This document shows, one piece after another, positions 33,481-42,167 of a stretch of DNA of 64,000 bases (within the stretch, counting starts at the first letter, position 1; each line of letters opens with the position of its first letter). This stretch comes from Desulfoplanes formicivorans (lineage in GTDB: Bacteria; Desulfobacterota; Desulfovibrionia; Desulfovibrionales; Desulfomicrobiaceae). The stretch is taken from positions 62,001-126,000 of the forward strand of contig NZ_BDFE01000009.1 of assembly GCF_001748225.1 (NCBI RefSeq). The letters run 5' to 3'. Made by a program: the position numbers and the translations under genes. Below the pieces are notes generated by a model, which saw nothing but the letters and a program-made list of their open reading frames with translations, did not search any database and was not told the origin of the DNA.

Positions 33481-35634
33481 TTAAAGAGGGGCGAGATTTT
33501 TGAGCTCGTTGATGGCCCCGGCCTTGCCGATGACGATCAGGCAATCCCCGCCGTACACTTTTTCGCCAGGGTTGATCGTGGTGATCTGCTCATCCCCTCT
33601 GCGTATGCCGATGAGCGTTGCATTGAATTGCTGACGGAAGTGAAGTTCGGCCAGCGACCTGCCTGAAAGATCAGAATGTTTTGAAACCATGATTTCGGCG
33701 ATTTCAAAGGGGTCTTTCTCTTCCGTGTCTTTCAGGGGTTTGAGTTGATTCAGCATATTTTCCGCCTCCTTCAGACCATCCGGATGGCCTATGAGGAGCA
33801 AACGATCTGAAGGGAAAATTCTGAATTCCGGTGTGGGTTCATAAAAAATGCGCCCCCCGCGACTGGCTGCCAGAATGGATATGCCGGAAGCGGACAAAGG
33901 CAGTTCCTTGATGGCCTTTCCGGCAGCCAGCGCATCGGACCGAATACGCAGCTCAAGGAACGAGACCGGCCAGTCAACATGCTCCGGCAGAAAATCCATG
34001 GCATAGGTCAATGCGTCGGCAGCCTGTTCTGTTGCGTCCTTAAAAGGCTGAAATATCAGGTTGGCACCGGCCCTTTCAAAGGTAGCGGCCTCCTGGCTGT
34101 TTCTTGCTGTTAACGCCACTTTTCCTGCATAGTTATTCTTTTTGAGGTTATGGATGAGCGCCAGGTTCATCTCTTGGGAACGAACAGCGCTGATGACCCA
34201 TCGCGCTTTTTTCAGGGGTAAATGTTCATGCATTTCCGGGTCAGCCATATCCCCGTAAAAAACAGGCACACCTTTTTTTCGCCATTTTTCCAGAGTGTTA
34301 GGATCAAAGTCGACCCCCACAATGACATTTTTCCGTCGTAAAAAATTTTCCATCAGCCCGCTGCCATAATTGCCCAGCCCCACTAAAATGACGTCAACAT
34401 CCTTCAGTTCGGTAAACGTATCTATGGCCGCTTCCCGATAAGGATTTTGTCTTTCAAAGATCTTCAATGGGGAGGAAAGTACACGGTACAGGGGGTAGGA
34501 ATAAAGTATCATGTAGGTGGACAGAAAGATGGTGACCACGCCAACAAGGGTGATCAGCCCCACTGTCTCTTCGGTAATGTGGCCGAGACTCAGCCCCAGG
34601 GCAGCCACAATCAGGGAAAATTCACTGATCTGGGCCACGGTAAGACCGGCGAGAAACGCGGTGCGACGCCGGTATCCCATGATTCCCATGATAATCAAAA
34701 CAATGAGTGGGTTGCCCAAAAGTACAAAGATGGAAAAGATCAGTGAAGCACCCAATTGCGAGCCCACCATGGACCAGTTCAGCTGTGCGCCAAGATTAAT
34801 GAAGAAAAATAAAAGGAGGAAGTCCCGAAGGCTGGTGAGCCGCGCTCCAATGGAATCTCTGAAGGTCGTGGAAGCCAGAGAGACACCTGCCAGAAATGCC
34901 CCGACCTCCTTGCTGAACCCCAGCAGCTCACTGCCTGCTCCGAGAAGGACCGCCCAGGTAATGGCAAAGAGAGTCAGCAGTTCCAGTGAATGTGCCAGCC
35001 ACCGGGTCAGGTAGGGAATGACGTACTTCATCAGCAGGGCAACTGTGCCCAACAGCCACACCCCTTTTAAGCCGACCATAAGAAACAAGAGATATCCCGT
35101 ATCCTCTCCGCTGACAGATGCCCCTGCCGTGGTCAATCCGACCAGAGCCAGAATGGCTGCAATATCCTGAACAATGAGAAATCCAAGAGCGATCTGTCCA
35201 TGCAGGGAATCGATCTCTTTTTTGTCCGACAGGAGTTTGACGATGATAATCGTGCTTGAAAATGTAAGCGATACGGAGACATAGGCTGCACTGAGAAAGG
35301 ACATGCCCATGGCCGCGGCCAAAAGAAATCCGATCAGCGAGGTGAATACGATCTGTCCCAGGCCGGTTGCCAGGGCGACGGGACCGGTGGTCCGGATCAG
35401 CTTCAGATCAAGTTTGAGGCCGACAATAAACAGTAAGAGAGCTATCCCGATATGGGCCAAAAGTTCGATCTGTTCATGGCTTTGAATAATGCCCAGAAAC
35501 GAGGGGCCGGCTAAAATACCTGTTGCCAGGAACATGATGATCAATGGTTGCCGCAATTTTTGTCCGATGATCCCGGTCAACGTTGCCAGGCCAAGTATTG
35601 CAGCGATTTCCACAAATACATTTTCAGCAATCAT
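33481..35634 (-). CDS. CPA2 (KefB-type) cation/H+ antiporter with RCK domains
   Basis: A 717-residue protein (ATG 35634; a second ATG in frame at 35673). Residues about 5-390 hold some 12 membrane segments of the Na+/H+ exchanger fold. A TrkA-N/RCK domain follows (about 420-540, VDVILVGLGNYGSGLMENFL being a Rossmann nucleotide-binding loop), then TrkA-C domains (about 570-640 and 650-717). It resembles KefB/KefC/YbaL transporters that exchange K+ or Na+ for protons under nucleotide or thiol control. Followed by the Usp gene in the same operon. Confidence 0.93.
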   Translation of the reverse strand: MIAENVFVEIAAILGLATLTGIIGQKLRQPLIIMFLATGILAGPSFLGIIQSHEQIELLAHIGIALLLFIVGLKLDLKLIRTTGPVALATGLGQIVFTSLIGFLLAAAMGMSFLSAAYVSVSLTFSSTIIIVKLLSDKKEIDSLHGQIALGFLIVQDIAAILALVGLTTAGASVSGEDTGYLLFLMVGLKGVWLLGTVALLMKYVIPYLTRWLAHSLELLTLFAITWAVLLGAGSELLGFSKEVGAFLAGVSLASTTFRDSIGARLTSLRDFLLLFFFINLGAQLNWSMVGSQLGASLIFSIFVLLGNPLIVLIIMGIMGYRRRTAFLAGLTVAQISEFSLIVAALGLSLGHITEETVGLITLVGVVTIFLSTYMILYSYPLYRVLSSPLKIFERQNPYREAAIDTFTELKDVDVILVGLGNYGSGLMENFLRRKNVIVGVDFDPNTLEKWRKKGVPVFYGDMADPEMHEHLPLKKARWVISAVRSQEMNLALIHNLKKNNYAGKVALTARNSQEAATFERAGANLIFQPFKDATEQAADALTYAMDFLPEHVDWPVSFLELRIRSDALAAGKAIKELPLSASGISILAASRGGRIFYEPTPEFRIFPSDRLLLIGHPDGLKEAENMLNQLKPLKDTEEKDPFEIAEIMVSKHSDLSGRSLAELHFRQQFNATLIGIRRGDEQITTINPGEKVYGGDCLIVIGKAGAINELKNLAPL

Positions 35635-36221
35635 TCTTTGCAATTCTCCCGTCTGCTTATATACTTTTGCCATGATACATCTGATTGTTACTCCGATAAG
35701 CTATGAAGTGTTTGGTATATGTTTCGTTTTGCAAAAAAAATAATTTTTTACACATCTATTTTCCTTCCTTTTGCCTGTATTTCATGCGGTGACTGCCAAG
35801 GTCATCCTGTCAGTATGTCATCAACTAGCTCTACGTCATATTTCATATCTTCATTTTTTATATTTTTCAATACCGAACATGAAAAACTTGTTCCCTTCAT
35901 GTCCAAACCGTTAAAAAAAATCGTTACATGCTGTACCTCATTGTTTTTGCTTGACGTATGGATGCTTTTTTCAATCCGGGTACCCGTCCGGGAACTATGT
36001 CTCATATGGACATGTAACGCTTAACAGTTTGGACTTTCATGTTGTTTTACGTTATTTCCGGATAATTTTTTGAGAAAATGTCCGTTCAAAACGGAAAATA
36101 CATCTTTTTGAAATAAAAATAGCATATTTTCAGGAAGATAGCACTGGAACATTTGTTGCCTTTTAAGAATAGTATGGTCCACCCTCATGAACTGTTCATC
36201 TTTAATCAGGAGAAGGCAGCT
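35635..36221. other. AT-rich intergenic region
   Basis: Region between two divergent genes; it should hold the promoters of both. Short frames (for example 35719-36024, +) have no ribosome site and composition like non-coding DNA. No named element recognised. Confidence 0.5.
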
Positions 36222-36932
36222 ATGAAATTTTTTTACGAACTCCTTGTTATTCTCGGTTCCGTCCTTTTTTGTTCGGTTACATATGCATCCAACTGGGTAA
36301 CATATGATCAGATCTGGGTTTTTGATGACGCACTATGCGCGAGTCCTGGAGTATATTTTACATTGGAAGAGGAAAATTCAGCATTTGCTGATTTTAACTC
36401 TTTTGGGGTTTTTCAGTCAGATGGATCGCAATTTTATGGGGTTGAAGTGTTTTCAGGAAGTGATGGGGTAGGAACTGAAAAAGTGTTTGGAACTCCTGAA
36501 CTTGCCAGAATAGACCGATGGGGTGCGTTTGGGTTTTATATTGATACTCCGAACGGATTGTTTACAAATACAAATATAGAACTCGACTTGGTTCCGGATC
36601 ATTATACGTTTGATTTTATGCAAACTTACTATACGGAAACAGATGAACCTCTTTATCATCTCGATGATCCATATGATGACCCGGATTATCACAACCCTTA
36701 TAAGCATTACTACACTTTATATTTTGAAGATACTGCGCCAGAAGGTAGATATGATTTTGACGATATGGTTGTTCGTGTGAGCGGTATGCTTCCAATGATC
36801 CATGGCCCTCACCAGCCAGAGTATCCTGAGATATCTGATCCCGGCAATTATCCCACATCCCCGACACCTCTCCCCGGTGCCGCATTTCTTCTGTTGGCCG
36901 GATTACCTTTTATTTTTAAAAAAAGAGGATGA
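36222..36932 (+). CDS. Secreted protein with PEP-CTERM-like sorting tail
   Basis: A 236-residue protein, ATG 36222 behind AGGAGAAGGCAGCT. It has a signal peptide (residues 1-22) and a C-terminal tripartite tail: TPTPLPGAAFLLLAGLPFIF then KKRG, i.e. a P-L-P-G motif, membrane segment and basic end, like VPxxP/PEP-CTERM targets of exosortases. The body is acidic and beta-rich with a HYY- and D/P-rich part (residues 145-200). It is probably exported and anchored or processed; role unknown. No exosortase gene is in the window. Confidence 0.7.
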   Translation: MKFFYELLVILGSVLFCSVTYASNWVTYDQIWVFDDALCASPGVYFTLEEENSAFADFNSFGVFQSDGSQFYGVEVFSGSDGVGTEKVFGTPELARIDRWGAFGFYIDTPNGLFTNTNIELDLVPDHYTFDFMQTYYTETDEPLYHLDDPYDDPDYHNPYKHYYTLYFEDTAPEGRYDFDDMVVRVSGMLPMIHGPHQPEYPEISDPGNYPTSPTPLPGAAFLLLAGLPFIFKKRG

Positions 36933-37014
36933 TGCTTTGCCTGGTTAAGACTAGCATTTCAGGTTTTACAGATAGATATGCTGCTGCACAAAGGAAGCAT
37001 GCGGGGTGCGATGC

Positions 37015-37170
37015 GGTAATGGTTAAAGACGTTGTTGTTTTGCGGGGCAACGATGCTACGTGTTTTTCTGGTGGTTGTTTATGGTCCTCGGGGTTGTGTT
37101 TTGCTTCATCGACAACAGATCGGTTTGAGGAACCCTCGGATCGGTTTCCCCGGGCAACCAGATAGGGGTC
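37015..37170 (+). repeat. Dispersed repeat, copy 2
   Basis: Aligns with 27653-27825 (minus strand). A short frame covers it (36929-37165) but has no convincing start; both copies probably belong to a dispersed, partly degenerate element. Confidence 0.72.
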
Positions 37171-37290
37171 CTGCTCCATATGTGGGACTGCCTGTTTTTG
37201 GGGTAAATCTGGGAGGATTCGTGCAAATCCATGCGCAAGTATGCAAAGGAACGAGGGCTCTTATCCAAAAATCAGGATAGGTAGCACGAA

Positions 37291-37334
37291 CGGGCATATT
37301 CTTCCGCATTTTGCATTGCGAAAGAATATGTCCG
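37291..37334. terminator. Strong 18-bp stem-loop
   Basis: Arms 37291-37308 and 37317-37334 pair at 17 of 18 positions (one G-U, one C-A mismatch) around an 8-nt loop. It lies between the sorted-protein gene and the DUF302 gene and has no T-run; possible terminator or leader element. Confidence 0.5.
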
Positions 37335-37454
37335 TGTAATGCGGAAGAAGATCAGGAATATACCGGATGCAATGCCGGTGTGGGCGGGGGCTTCAAGCTG
37401 GCCGGTGTTATGGGGCCGTCTGAGCATATTCACTGTTAGATAAAGGAGAAAGCA

Positions 37455-37907
37455 ATGAAAAAAATGATTATGACAACGTGTTTGATATTGTTTTTTGCAA
37501 TGTATGCACAGGCAGCAGATGGTGTGATCAATGTTCAGAGCGCATCCAATGTCAAGGAAACGGCAGATAGAATGGAAAATATTTTGAAAGAAAAGGGTAT
37601 GACTGTATTCAATCGAATACAGCATTCAGAAGGCGCGAATACAGTCGGCATCAAACTTCGGGATACTGAGCTCATACTCTTTGGTAATCCAAAGGTTGGC
37701 AGTCCTCTTATCAAATGTCAGCAAAGTGTTGCCATTGATTTGCCTCAAAAAGCATTAATCTGGGAAGATGACAACGGGCATGTCTGGATATCCTATAATG
37801 ATCCAAAATATTTGGCACAAAGACATGTTATTGTTGGCTGTGAAGACGTTCTTTTAAAAATAGAAAAAGCGCTGTCTGGCATAGCAAATGCTGCTGCAAT
37901 GAAATAA
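37455..37907 (+). CDS. Exported DUF302 protein
   Basis: A 150-residue protein starting after AAAGGAGAAAGCA, with a signal peptide (residues 1-20, ending AQAAD) and a DUF302 domain (about 25-145): TADRMENILKEKGMTVFNRI, then TELILFGNPKVGSPLIKCQQ and a WISYNDPKYLAQRH segment. DUF302 proteins are periplasmic or soluble small alpha/beta proteins of uncertain role, sometimes linked to redox or sulfur metabolism. Confidence 0.9.
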   Translation: MKKMIMTTCLILFFAMYAQAADGVINVQSASNVKETADRMENILKEKGMTVFNRIQHSEGANTVGIKLRDTELILFGNPKVGSPLIKCQQSVAIDLPQKALIWEDDNGHVWISYNDPKYLAQRHVIVGCEDVLLKIEKALSGIANAAAMK

Positions 37908-38038
37908 ATTGTCACATGGTTATTTGTGTTGTTAGATGAATATTGAAATGCAAATTAAAAAAATAAAAGAAGTTTTAAGTAATTGCTGAAAAAATATTAT
38001 ATGATGATATGTGTTTAAGAATGGTGTTTTTGTTGAAT

Positions 38039-38087
38039 TATAACAATCATGAACTTGTGCACTAGGCATAAGTTTATGATTGTTATA
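38039..38087. repeat. Large inverted repeat, 22-bp arms
   Basis: Left arm 38039-38060 (TATAACAATCATGAACTTGT GC) and right arm 38066-38087 match at 20 of 22 positions around the loop ACTAG. No T-run follows. It may fold as an RNA hairpin, end the DUF302 transcript, or be an operator-like site. Confidence 0.7.
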
Positions 38088-38493
38088 GCATTGTACCTCG
38101 TTTTATATTTATCCCTTCCTTGAGGTAATCTGGATGCACGCGGCATTGAGTAGCGTTGTTCAATCACGCCGTCGGCTTGATTATCCCCCCCCCTGTCAAC
38201 TCGTTAGCCGTATCCTTCGAATCCCAAGTCTGTGAACCTGATCCTCTCCTTGATTTTCCAAAAGTAGCGCCGACTGGTGCACAAGTCATCTACCTGGGTA
38301 TGTGTTGATTTTGTTTCGGCTTACGAGCCTCCTTGGGCAGCCTCTTGGCGCTGGAGCCAGGCATCCTGGCATGAGAGGCACTTTTCCCACTTGGCAGGAA
38401 CTCTCCCTTTATGGCGAAAATGGACGGCATTGAAATAACATTTTGAATTTAAATGATTTTGTGAAAAAATAGGGATTAGCATTGAAATGGTCA

Positions 38494-38510
38494 TTCCTGC
38501 GTTGCAGGAA
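38494..38510. promoter_or_regulatory. Palindrome TTCCTGC-GTT-GCAGGAA, candidate activator site
   Basis: A perfect 7-bp inverted repeat with a 3-nt spacer, 72 bp upstream of the -24 element, in the range expected for an NtrC-type enhancer. A half site GCAGGAA recurs at 38394-38400, and another palindrome, GCCAGG-CAT-CCTGGC, at 38356-38370. Confidence 0.5.
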
Positions 38511-38581
38511 AACCGCATCAGCAAAAAAATCATCACAGCAAATAAGATTAATAAATTTATATAGTTATGATATGAGAAATT

Positions 38582-38597
38582 TGGCACATGGGTTGCT
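38582..38597 (+). promoter_or_regulatory. Sigma-54 (-24/-12) promoter
   Basis: TGGCAC-ATGGG-TTGCT is a full match to the sigma-54 consensus TGGCAC-N5-TTGCW, with GG and GC 10 nt apart. It points toward the DUF1097/binding-protein genes starting about 185 nt downstream. A sigma-54 activator gene lies just beyond them. Confidence 0.8.
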
Positions 38598-38780
38598 AGA
38601 TGAAAAAATGAACATCGGGAAAAGTCACACCATTTTCAAACAAACTGAATGGAAAAGGAGGAATTGTGTAAGACCTCATGATAATACCCACATCTGCGTC
38701 ATGACTTTTTGCAAACATCCAAACCGTACAACATGTGATCCATCACCATCTTTGCTTTAACCATGAAAGGAGACCAAACC

Positions 38781-39227
38781 ATGAATTATCATATCGCAGT
38801 AGCATTGACATCGTGCGTTCTTGCTGGAGTATTCGGACAATTTTCCGCAGATTGGGGTATGCTCGGGTGGATCGGGTTTGCCTCGTGGGCCGCTTTTTTT
38901 GCAGCTGGAGGGGGGATCAAGGGAGCACAGAAAACCGTTGTCACCAACCTGTTTGGCGTCGCCATCGGATGTGCCGTTGTCTATATTGCTTCTGTTACGG
39001 GTATGAGCAATCCCATGCTTCTGCCGTTGATGGGTGGTGTTTTTATTATGTGTGCTGCAGGGTACTTTTCATTTCTTTCATTTGTTCCGGGTTCATTTAT
39101 CGGATGTGCTGCCTACCTGGGTTCGGGTGCCCTGGCTCTTGAGTCCATTGCATCCCTACTCGTGGGGATCATTTTGGGATTTATTGCAGAACGCGGTGCC
39201 TTGATGCTCGCCAAGGGAAAAAAATAA
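38781..39227 (+). CDS. DUF1097 inner-membrane protein
   Basis: A 148-residue protein with about five membrane segments (IAVALTSCVLAGVFGQF, LGWIGFASWAAFFAAGG, VVTNLFGVAIGCAVVYIA and two more) typical of DUF1097 (YcdZ-like) proteins. Start at 38781 is behind AAAGGAGACCAAACC; an upstream in-frame ATG (38763) lacks a site. Function is unknown; it may be a small channel or transporter. It is the first gene after the sigma-54 promoter and precedes the periplasmic binding protein by about 45 nt. Confidence 0.88.
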   Translation: MNYHIAVALTSCVLAGVFGQFSADWGMLGWIGFASWAAFFAAGGGIKGAQKTVVTNLFGVAIGCAVVYIASVTGMSNPMLLPLMGGVFIMCAAGYFSFLSFVPGSFIGCAAYLGSGALALESIASLLVGIILGFIAERGALMLAKGKK

Positions 39228-39273
39228 AGTCTCAGAACCCATTACCAACCATAACAACGTGAGAGATATGATC

Positions 39274-40611
39274 ATGAATCGTGTATATGTACAAAAAACT
39301 TTGCTACTTCTTGCCATAATTTTATTTACGGCAGTGGGAAGCGTACAGGCCAAGGAATATCAATTGGCAGGCATGTTTTCTCTGAGCTACGCCAATGGTC
39401 TTAAGGCTGATTGGGGAAACTATGCATTGCAATGTGCTCAATTTGCCATTGAAGACGTTAATAATTCTGGCATTTTGGGGGATGATAAGCTCGCGATGAA
39501 AGAAGAAAACATCTCCAATTATCGATGCAGAATACAGGGAAGCGATGTTATTGCCGAAAAATTGTTCAAGAAAAAAAACATCATAGCAATGGTTGGTGCA
39601 GACTGCTCTGGTCCTGCCGTTAAAATTGCCAAAGTCGGAGCAAAATATAAAATACCGACTATTTCATACGGATCAAATGCGGAAAGCTTGAGCTCTGTTG
39701 AAAATTTTCCCTATTTTATTCGCGTGGTCTCTCCTAGTTCGGTTATCGATACGAGCCTGATTCGGACGGCACAACATTTTGGGGCAAAGACAATCAGTAT
39801 TTTTCATACAACCGATGCCTGGGGCATGGGTGGTATGGAATCTGCTGCAGCTGAAGCCAAAAAGCTGGGGCTCAAGGCTGACATATGCGGATACCCGAGA
39901 AATACAAATTTCTACAAGGTGTTTACCTGGTTGAGTCGAAAAAAGGCGATGGGGATCAAGCACTTTGCCATCATCATGCCTGTCCCTGACACGTACACCG
40001 TATATATGGCTGCAAAATCTCTGGGCATGACAAAATCGGGCTATTATTTTTATTCATCTGAAATGCTGTCTGCGGATAACCCTCCCAAGGGAATCTATGC
40101 GGCCATTGGGAGCTTTGCCCCCAAAGCCAAGATGCCTGAAGGCAAAAAAATTGACCAGTTGCGAGAGAAGCTTAGCAAGGTTGAAGGCAAAATAATTGAT
40201 GCCAACGATGTCACGTTCTACTGGGGCGTCATGGGGTATGATAATATCTGGGCCGTTGCCCATGCCATCAAACTGGCTAAGGATGACGGGGTTACCAATA
40301 TCACCGGCGAAAAACTCATGCCCTATCTCCGCAAGATCAATTACGAAGGACTGAGCGGAAAAATTTCAATTCGTCCTGGTACCAATGACCGCGCGGCCAT
40401 GGACCTGAACATCATGAATCTTCGCGGGTATGCCGATCCGGAAAATGGTTATTTCAATCACTGGTTGCGAAAAATATTCGCACCCAAATCTCTGAACATT
40501 GTTTATGAACCTATAGGCGTTCTCGACAGTACCAACGATACGCTGTCCATTGATATCAACAAGGTCATTTTGACGGGTGGGGGCAAGCCCTGTGCATCGT
40601 GCCTCAAATAG
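39274..40611 (+). CDS. Periplasmic ligand-binding protein (LivK/ANF-receptor type), orphan
   Basis: A 445-residue exported binding protein of the type I fold used for branched-chain amino acids, amides or urea. ATG 39274 is preferred (GTGAGAG upstream; GTG 39259 and ATG 39268 also in frame). The signal peptide covers residues 1-26 (ending VQAKEYQ). The two-lobed domain includes IIAMVGADCSGPAVKIAKVG and VVSPSSVIDTSLIRTAQHFG. A C-terminal GGGKPCASCLK with CxxC is unusual. No ABC permease or ATPase is nearby, so it may serve a sensor or an unlinked transporter; a kinase/regulator pair lies next to it. Confidence 0.88.
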   Translation: MNRVYVQKTLLLLAIILFTAVGSVQAKEYQLAGMFSLSYANGLKADWGNYALQCAQFAIEDVNNSGILGDDKLAMKEENISNYRCRIQGSDVIAEKLFKKKNIIAMVGADCSGPAVKIAKVGAKYKIPTISYGSNAESLSSVENFPYFIRVVSPSSVIDTSLIRTAQHFGAKTISIFHTTDAWGMGGMESAAAEAKKLGLKADICGYPRNTNFYKVFTWLSRKKAMGIKHFAIIMPVPDTYTVYMAAKSLGMTKSGYYFYSSEMLSADNPPKGIYAAIGSFAPKAKMPEGKKIDQLREKLSKVEGKIIDANDVTFYWGVMGYDNIWAVAHAIKLAKDDGVTNITGEKLMPYLRKINYEGLSGKISIRPGTNDRAAMDLNIMNLRGYADPENGYFNHWLRKIFAPKSLNIVYEPIGVLDSTNDTLSIDINKVILTGGGKPCASCLK

Positions 40612-40647
40612 AAAACCGATCAAAACATTTATTATTCACAACAACGC

Positions 40648-40680
40648 AAAAGGCTGTTTCTTTTCAAGAAACAGCCTTTT
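40648..40680. terminator. Bidirectional intrinsic terminator
   Basis: A perfect 15-bp stem, AAAAGGCTGTTTCTT (40648-40662) with its complement (40666-40680), with A-run before and T-run after, placed between the convergent binding-protein and response-regulator genes. Confidence 0.9.
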
Positions 40681-40720
40681 GTCATGGACATTCATGCATT
40701 GTATATATTGTCAATATATT

Positions 40721-42160
40721 TCATGAAAGATATTTTTTCATAAGCGCATAGCAACGAGATTTTGAAAGCCCACTTAAATGCATCATGTATTGAATATTTT
40801 TGTTCGCAAGACTGGATAGTTGATGCATATAGTTTTTTTCAGCTTGATATAAAACATTCTTTCTGTACTCGGCAAATTCGGGGAAGTTGTTTTTTTGTAA
40901 TAAGTTTCTATCAGCACAAGAACGATTACTCGTTGTCTTGTGTCTCATTGTGATGTTTTTGACGAACTTCTGTTTTACTCCATGGACGCGTATCTTTCCA
41001 GGTAAATGATGTACAGAAAGGGGGTCTGAAGATCTGGATGCGGAGAGTGCGTACTCGATGGCATGCATCAATTCTCTGACATTACCTGGCCAGGGGTAAC
41101 TGGTTAACGCCTGCATAAAGACCGGGGTGCATGATCGCAAAGGCTGCCTGTAAAAATCACAAAACCGTTCGATGAAAAAAGCAACCAGCTCTTCTATATC
41201 CTCTTTCCTTTGCCTCAGCGGAACAAGTTCCAGAATGCAGGTCTGCAATCTGAAATAAAGATCTTTTCGAAACTTTCCATCTTCCACCATCTGCAGCAGA
41301 TTTCTGTTGGTCGCCGCAATAAGTCGAAAATCACACGCAATTTCTCGGGTACTTCCCACCAGACGATATGTTTTTTCCTGGAGAACCCGCAAAAATATTT
41401 TTTGAACATCAAGGGGCAACTCCCCAATCTCGTCAAAAAACAAGGTCCCCTGCTCGGCTTCGGCTACAAGGCCGCGTTGGGGCACATCTGCGCTGGTAAA
41501 CGCTCCCTTGACATGTCCAAAAAGAATACTCTGAGCCAGGGAATCCGGCAGACTTGCGCAGTCCACGGTAACAAAAGGGGATGATTTTCGGGCACTGTTG
41601 TCATGGATGGTGCGTGCAAAAAGCTCTTTACCTGTTCCGGTTTCTCCAAGAATCAGCACATTGGAATCAACGCGGGCATATTGCTCTGCCAGGGCCAGGG
41701 ATCGCATAAAAGGAGCGCTCGAACCGCACAGACGGTCCCGGGAAAAACGTTTTCCTTGAGGTCCGGGAGATCCATGGCTGTCATGAGTCGTAGATTCCCA
41801 CAAGGAAAGGGCCTGATCCAAGGTTGCGATGACCTCTTCCATGGGTGCGTGTTTTGAAATATAGTCATACGCCCCGGATGCAAGGGCTCTGCTCACATCA
41901 TCTTCGGTACCCAGACCCGTTATGATAATGATTTCAGGATGTCCCGGGCTTTGCGAAAAATTACCAATGGCATCCATCCCATTACCATCCGGCAATCCTA
42001 TGTCCAATAAAACCACGGAAAAAGAGTACACCTGCGCATGTGCAAAACCTTCCTCAAGGGTGCATGCAGAAATAACATCATGGCCATGATTTTCTATGAT
42101 GCGCTTTAGAGCGTATTGTACGCTCAGGTCATCATCTACAATAAGTATTTTATGTGTCAT
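40721..42160 (-). CDS. NtrC-family sigma-54-dependent response regulator
   Basis: A 479-residue activator. Receiver domain (1-120) with phosphoacceptor Asp in [14 protein letters not shown]+ domain (about 145-380) with Walker A GETGTGKE, a GAFTSA loop (variant of GAFTGA that contacts sigma-54) and [11 protein letters not shown]-terminal Fis-type helix-turn-helix ([20 protein letters not shown]). It is cotranscribed with the kinase gene (7-nt gap). The perfect sigma-54 promoter upstream of DUF1097 is its obvious target. Confidence 0.95.
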   Translation of the reverse strand: MTHKILIVDDDLSVQYALKRIIENHGHDVISACTLEEGFAHAQVYSFSVVLLDIGLPDGNGMDAIGNFSQSPGHPEIIIITGLGTEDDVSRALASGAYDYISKHAPMEEVIATLDQALSLWESTTHDSHGSPGPQGKRFSRDRLCGSSAPFMRSLALAEQYARVDSNVLILGETGTGKELFARTIHDNSARKSSPFVTVDCASLPDSLAQSILFGHVKGAFTSADVPQRGLVAEAEQGTLFFDEIGELPLDVQKIFLRVLQEKTYRLVGSTREIACDFRLIAATNRNLLQMVEDGKFRKDLYFRLQTCILELVPLRQRKEDIEELVAFFIERFCDFYRQPLRSCTPVFMQALTSYPWPGNVRELMHAIEYALSASRSSDPLSVHHLPGKIRVHGVKQKFVKNITMRHKTTSNRSCADRNLLQKNNFPEFAEYRKNVLYQAEKNYMHQLSSLANKNIQYMMHLSGLSKSRCYALMKKYLS

Positions 42161-42167
42161 CCTTTAT

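Larger units (their letters stand above)
37908..38581. other. Long intergenic region upstream of the DUF1097 operon
   Basis: No convincing gene in about 670 nt. It contains a 22-bp-arm hairpin (38039-38087), two perfect small palindromes (38356-38370, 38494-38510), and in between a stretch (38140-38340) whose minus strand gives interrupted peptide-like pieces, perhaps a decayed transposase. The frame 38482-38760 (+) has no ribosome site. Confidence 0.5.

Noticed and set aside
38135-38225. Another attC-like site (GTTGTTC ... GTTAGCC)
   Set aside because: Only short, imperfect stems and no cassette gene next to it; could be chance.
38482-38760. 92-codon frame upstream of DUF1097
   Set aside because: No ribosome site, crosses the sigma-54 promoter, and peptide composition is not protein-like.
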